This document shows positions 63,935 to 64,000 of a DNA stretch of 64,000 nt, piece by piece; within the stretch, counting starts at the first letter, position 1, and each line of letters begins with the position of its first letter. Below the pieces are notes generated by a model. That model did not search any database. It was not told the DNA's origin and was given only the letters and a program-made list of their open reading frames with translations. This stretch comes from Allobosea sp. BH3. Its GTDB lineage: Bacteria > Pseudomonadota > Alphaproteobacteria > Rhizobiales > Beijerinckiaceae. Location of the stretch: the NCBI RefSeq assembly GCF_025499465.1, contig NZ_JAIMCA010000003.1, positions 434,001-498,000 of the forward strand. The letters run 5' to 3'. Both the position numbers and the translations under genes were made by a program.

Positions 63935-64000
63935 TCAATCGGCCGTCAGTGCTTCGACGGGACCGCGAAGCGAGAACATCGCGCCAGTCGGGGCATAAGT
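63935..64000 (-). CDS. C-terminal tail of a probable histidine kinase, 5' part outside window
   Basis: The last 21 codons read TYAPTGAMFSLRGPVEALTAD and end at a TGA directly abutting the stop of the receiver gene. TGAMFSLRGPVEA resembles the end of an ATPase domain (the G-T/A-x-F-x-L-x-P pattern) of sensor kinases. Too little is visible for certainty. Confidence 0.4.
   Translation of the reverse strand, partial: TYAPTGAMFSLRGPVEALTAD

Overview
The window reads as chromosomal DNA of a GC-rich alphaproteobacterium of the order Hyphomicrobiales. The gene set (pcm-tolC-popZ-valS neighbourhood, BA14K-family protein, PopZ, fused Liv permease, CueR/CopA pair) would fit Bosea or a close relative. 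That genus call is inference from content and style, not from a search.

Layout. 1-1.0 kb: a DUF350/DUF1190 pair (E. coli yjfL/yjfM type), cut by the window edge. 1.2-8.6 kb: housekeeping genes pyrG, secG, tpiA, a PpiD-type chaperone/isomerase, trpE and a YqhA-family membrane protein. 8.9-14 kb: BA14K protein, exonuclease III, Sel1-repeat protein, ilvD and a YqaA-type membrane protein. 14.2-22.6 kb: valS, dps, a PPOX-fold protein, popZ, tolC, pcm and a lipoprotein. 23.1-23.4 kb: tRNA-Asn and tRNA-Cys. 23.5-28 kb: photolyase, SDR, alanyl-tRNA editing protein, sulfurtransferase and cupin. 28-31.4 kb: molybdate locus (trmO, mop, modABC) with a ModE-like operator; a ModE-type DNA-binding protein lies 17 kb away. 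31.5-34.5 kb: copper export (copA, cueR) with a textbook CueR promoter. 34.6-41.6 kb: an M20 amidohydrolase, a MarR regulator and a branched-chain-amino-acid-type ABC transporter with fused LivH-LivM. A perfect 24-bp palindrome lies in the livK promoter, and a divergent small RNA candidate sits beside it. 42-45 kb: exbB-exbD-tonB with a candidate Irr box. 45-54.9 kb: a stress block (fRMsr, YflT-type, PepSY, YciE-type, KatE, DUF4394, ECF sigma and anti-sigma).

55.1-61.5 kb is a foreign, locally AT-rich block. Four overlapping minus-strand genes encode an active-looking tyrosine recombinase, a recombinase-fold protein without the catalytic histidine, a second large recombinase and a small protein. 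This is the order intA-tfp-intB-srap known from strand-biased circularizing integrative elements (SEs). Arrays of short repeats flank the genes, and a 5'-truncated response regulator sits at the right edge. 61.8-64 kb returns to stress and signalling genes: a membrane protein, a second YciE-type protein nearly identical to the first, a receiver protein and the tail of a probable histidine kinase.

At least four families of dispersed palindromic repeats fill intergenic gaps. The most interesting points are the SE-like element, the mirror-image ECF promoter pair shared by the DUF4394 and sigma genes, the ~80-nt small RNA candidate and palindrome next to livK, and the split ModE/Mop arrangement.
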